From contig NZ_JAGGPK010000022.1 in the NCBI RefSeq assembly GCF_018613855.1, positions 117,133-181,132 of the forward strand: a DNA stretch of 64,000 bases, in the 5' to 3' direction. The notes under the pieces were generated by a model that worked only from the letters and a program-made list of their open reading frames with translations, did not search any database and was not told the DNA's origin. Positions 62,480 through 64,000 of this stretch are shown piece after piece. This stretch comes from Arthrobacter sp. ISL-30 (lineage in GTDB: Bacteria > Actinomycetota > Actinomycetes > Actinomycetales > Micrococcaceae). Position numbers and translations under genes: made by a program. Each line of letters opens with the position of its first letter. Positions within the stretch are counted from its first letter, which is position 1.

Positions 62480-62719
62480 ATGGTCCAGAAGCCAATCAGC
62501 GAGTGGTGGGACCGCTTGGACTATGAGACACAACATTGGTTGGCAGAGAATCCAGGCTGTGTGATCCTTCCTCGAACAGTGGTCAACACCATCAACGAGG
62601 TTGCTGGCGGGAGCATCACCGACGACCAGCACGGTGAATCACCGCTCTCACCCGAGGACCAGGAATTCATTAGGGCCAAAGCCCGCACGATGGAACCGCG
62701 AATAGGACAGGACCACTGA
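62480..62719 (+). CDS. Mini-protein with W-rich N-terminus
   Basis: A 79-residue acidic protein, MVQKPISEWWDRLDYETQHWL to RTMEPRIGQDH. GAGAGGG precedes ATG 62480. It shares the Trp-rich start, the WLAENPG/WLRENLR segment and the LSPEDQEFI/LTPQDWDFI segment with the protein at 41645. Function unknown. Two copies in one window suggest a small family in this genome. Confidence 0.72.
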   Translation: MVQKPISEWWDRLDYETQHWLAENPGCVILPRTVVNTINEVAGGSITDDQHGESPLSPEDQEFIRAKARTMEPRIGQDH

Positions 62720-62793
62720 ATTCCGCTTTCCGCTGGCCGGGCCGGCGTCGACGACGGCCCGCGCGGATTAGTGCGCCGTTTCAGGCCTGCCTG

Positions 62794-63780
62794 CTAGCGC
62801 AACTGCTCCAGCCGCTGGCGGGCCCGTTCGACATTCCGGCGCTCCTGGACAGCGAGCCGCTCCGCCAGCGAACGGCTACGCTCCACAAACCTGGCCACCT
62901 TCTCCGCTGCCGCCAGGTCCTCCTGCAGTTCGGCCAACTGTTCCTTCAGTTGCGCGATCTCCGCAGTGAGTTTGTCTCGGCGCCCTGCGGCCTCGGTTGC
63001 CTCCCCTTCGGCCTCCGCGAGGTCCGCCTGTGCCTGCTCGGCGTTGCCCTCGGCCTCTTCCATGGCCTCCAAGGCCTCTTCGCGTTCTCGCTGCTGCCGC
63101 GCCTCCTCCTCGGCCCGCTTCCGCTCCTCGCGTTCCTTGGCGCTCGGACGCTTCGCAGCGTCTGCGGTTTCGGTTTTCGCGCCCTCGGCGGGTTTGCGAG
63201 CAGCCTCGGGTTTGCGGGCAGCCTCGGGTTGACGCTCGACGTCGGAAACCGGCTCAGCCACCCCCTCCGGCAACGCTTCGGGCACCGCGACAGCCTGGGA
63301 TAGATCTACCGGGTCCAGCCCATTGGTGGAGAGCGTCTTTACGAGCTGTCCGCTGCGGACGGCCATCGCCGCCCCGGCATCCACCATGGCAGCCCTGAAG
63401 GTCCCTTCGATGTCGTCGGCCGCAGCGTCGCTGACATTCACGCCGTGCCCCTCGGCCACGGACCGGACCTCGCGAACTGCGGCTGACAGTACGCGCGACC
63501 GTTGCTGGCCGAGTTCCCGCAGAGCCGCACTGTCATGCTCTTCCTGTGCGCGGCGGAGGGAAGCGCCCAACTCCAGGACGGCGTCGATCTCCTCCGGCTT
63601 CTCCCGGGCAAGCCTATTAACGGCCCAAGCCGCGGCGGACGGTTTGGGAAGGCGGCCGATGCGTCGAGCCAGCTCGGCGTCACCCTGGGTCTTGGCCTCC
63701 TTGGCACGGACGCCGCGGGCGGCCGTGAACTCGGACGGCAGGAGCTCGTAGAGTTCGACGGCAACCGCGCTCAGGTCCAT
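62794..63780 (-). CDS. Coiled-coil protein of unknown function
   Basis: A 328-residue protein. Residues 1-160 are helical with a conserved-looking block (LYELLPSEFTAARGVRAKEA, ELARRIGRLPKPSAAAWAVNRL). A Pro/Ala/Lys-rich linker with repeats (PEAARKPEAARKPAEGAK) follows, then a 120-residue Glu/Ala/Arg coiled coil to the C-terminus. ATG 63780 was chosen; GTG 63786 is an alternative. No enzymatic motif is visible; a structural or DNA-associated role is only a guess. Confidence 0.75.
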   Translation of the reverse strand: MDLSAVAVELYELLPSEFTAARGVRAKEAKTQGDAELARRIGRLPKPSAAAWAVNRLAREKPEEIDAVLELGASLRRAQEEHDSAALRELGQQRSRVLSAAVREVRSVAEGHGVNVSDAAADDIEGTFRAAMVDAGAAMAVRSGQLVKTLSTNGLDPVDLSQAVAVPEALPEGVAEPVSDVERQPEAARKPEAARKPAEGAKTETADAAKRPSAKEREERKRAEEEARQQREREEALEAMEEAEGNAEQAQADLAEAEGEATEAAGRRDKLTAEIAQLKEQLAELQEDLAAAEKVARFVERSRSLAERLAVQERRNVERARQRLEQLR

Positions 63781-63933
63781 AAGCACATCATAGGAGCCGC
63801 CACGATCCGGTTGGTCACCTCGAACCCAGCAGCCGCGTCCCCAACTAGTCCGAAAATGAGGTGGGCCAGTGTGTGGTGTGGGCAGGGTTGAGTGATCGGT
63901 GGGCGGCACCGGGTGTGAGGCATTGGTGGTGGG
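63781..63933. other. Intergenic region before the transposase fragment
   Basis: Must hold the promoter of the coiled-coil gene and the end of a mobile element, but no terminal inverted repeat can be assigned because the other end lies outside the window. Confidence 0.4.
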
Positions 63934-64000
63934 TTATGCCGCCGCGGTCAGTGTGACGGTGTAGCCGAGGGCTTCGAGTTGGCGGATGTGGTTGTGTTTG
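63934..64000 (-). CDS. Probable transposase C-terminus, cut by the window edge
   Basis: The reverse strand reads KHNHIRQLEALGYTVTLTAAA and then TAA (63936-63934). The ending RQLEALGYTVTL is typical of several actinobacterial transposase families, but 21 residues are too few to name one. Confidence 0.45.
   Translation of the reverse strand, partial: KHNHIRQLEALGYTVTLTAAA

Noticed and set aside
1..64000. CRISPR arrays, tRNA or rRNA genes
   Set aside because: I saw no regularly spaced direct repeats, no cloverleaf with conserved T-loop, and no rRNA-like stretch. A covariance-model search would be needed to exclude a tRNA fully.

Overview
The window is high-GC DNA with Shine-Dalgarno starts, frequent GTG starts and actinobacterial gene types (a WXG100 protein, DUF2277, DUF6480, CsoR, an MndD-type dioxygenase). 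It most resembles a soil actinobacterium of the Arthrobacter/Pseudarthrobacter group. That placement is inference from gene content; no rRNA marker is present.

Layout. 1-0.8 kb: edge of a WXG100 gene and a DUF2277 gene. 0.9-4.0 kb: copper operon csoR-copZ-copA with two operator palindromes at its promoter. 4.1-41.6 kb: a large carbohydrate island centred on L-arabinose polymers. It holds secreted GH51 and GH43 enzymes, a complete furanose-type importer (YtfQ/R/T/YjfF-like), two convergent LacI paralogues, a second CUT1-type importer operon with cytoplasmic GH43 and GH51 enzymes and its own LacI regulator, and a third importer next to a 1159-residue secreted lyase-like protein and a GH36 enzyme. 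An intact IS3-type element (7172-8690, 3-bp target duplication) has landed between an operator-rich promoter region and a secreted GH43 gene. 41.6-50.3 kb: small hypothetical genes, a methyltransferase, a BNR-repeat protein, a MoaD/ThiS protein, a ROK regulator overlapping a DUF2264 gene, and an alpha/beta hydrolase. 50.3-54.6 kb: a GH13 trehalose-synthase-like enzyme, an SGNH hydrolase and another alpha/beta hydrolase. 54.7-61.4 kb: a homoprotocatechuate (3,4-dihydroxyphenylacetate) meta-cleavage operon. 61.4-64 kb: a zinc-ribbon protein, a SnoaL-like protein, a mini-protein, a coiled-coil protein and the 3' end of a probable transposase.

How the island works (inference from families). Secreted GH43 and GH51 enzymes cut arabinan side chains and backbone. 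Released arabinofuranose and oligosaccharides enter through separate ABC importers, and cytoplasmic GH43 and GH51 enzymes finish hydrolysis. The two CUT1-type importers have no ATPase gene here and must borrow one from elsewhere. Three operator families can be read directly: class I TGTTAGCGCTNACA (nine sites), class II TWACAACGTTGWA (four sites) and class III GGAARWCGTTATCC (four sites). Their positions group the genes into three regulons, two with plausible LacI regulators in the window and one without.

Other notable points: two genes with no ATG, GTG or TTG start in the needed region, each with a CTG overlapping the upstream stop as CTGA; a 16-bp tandem duplication that sets the 3' end of the BNR gene; an FAH-RraA fusion in the aromatic operon; and a likely leaderless csoR transcript.
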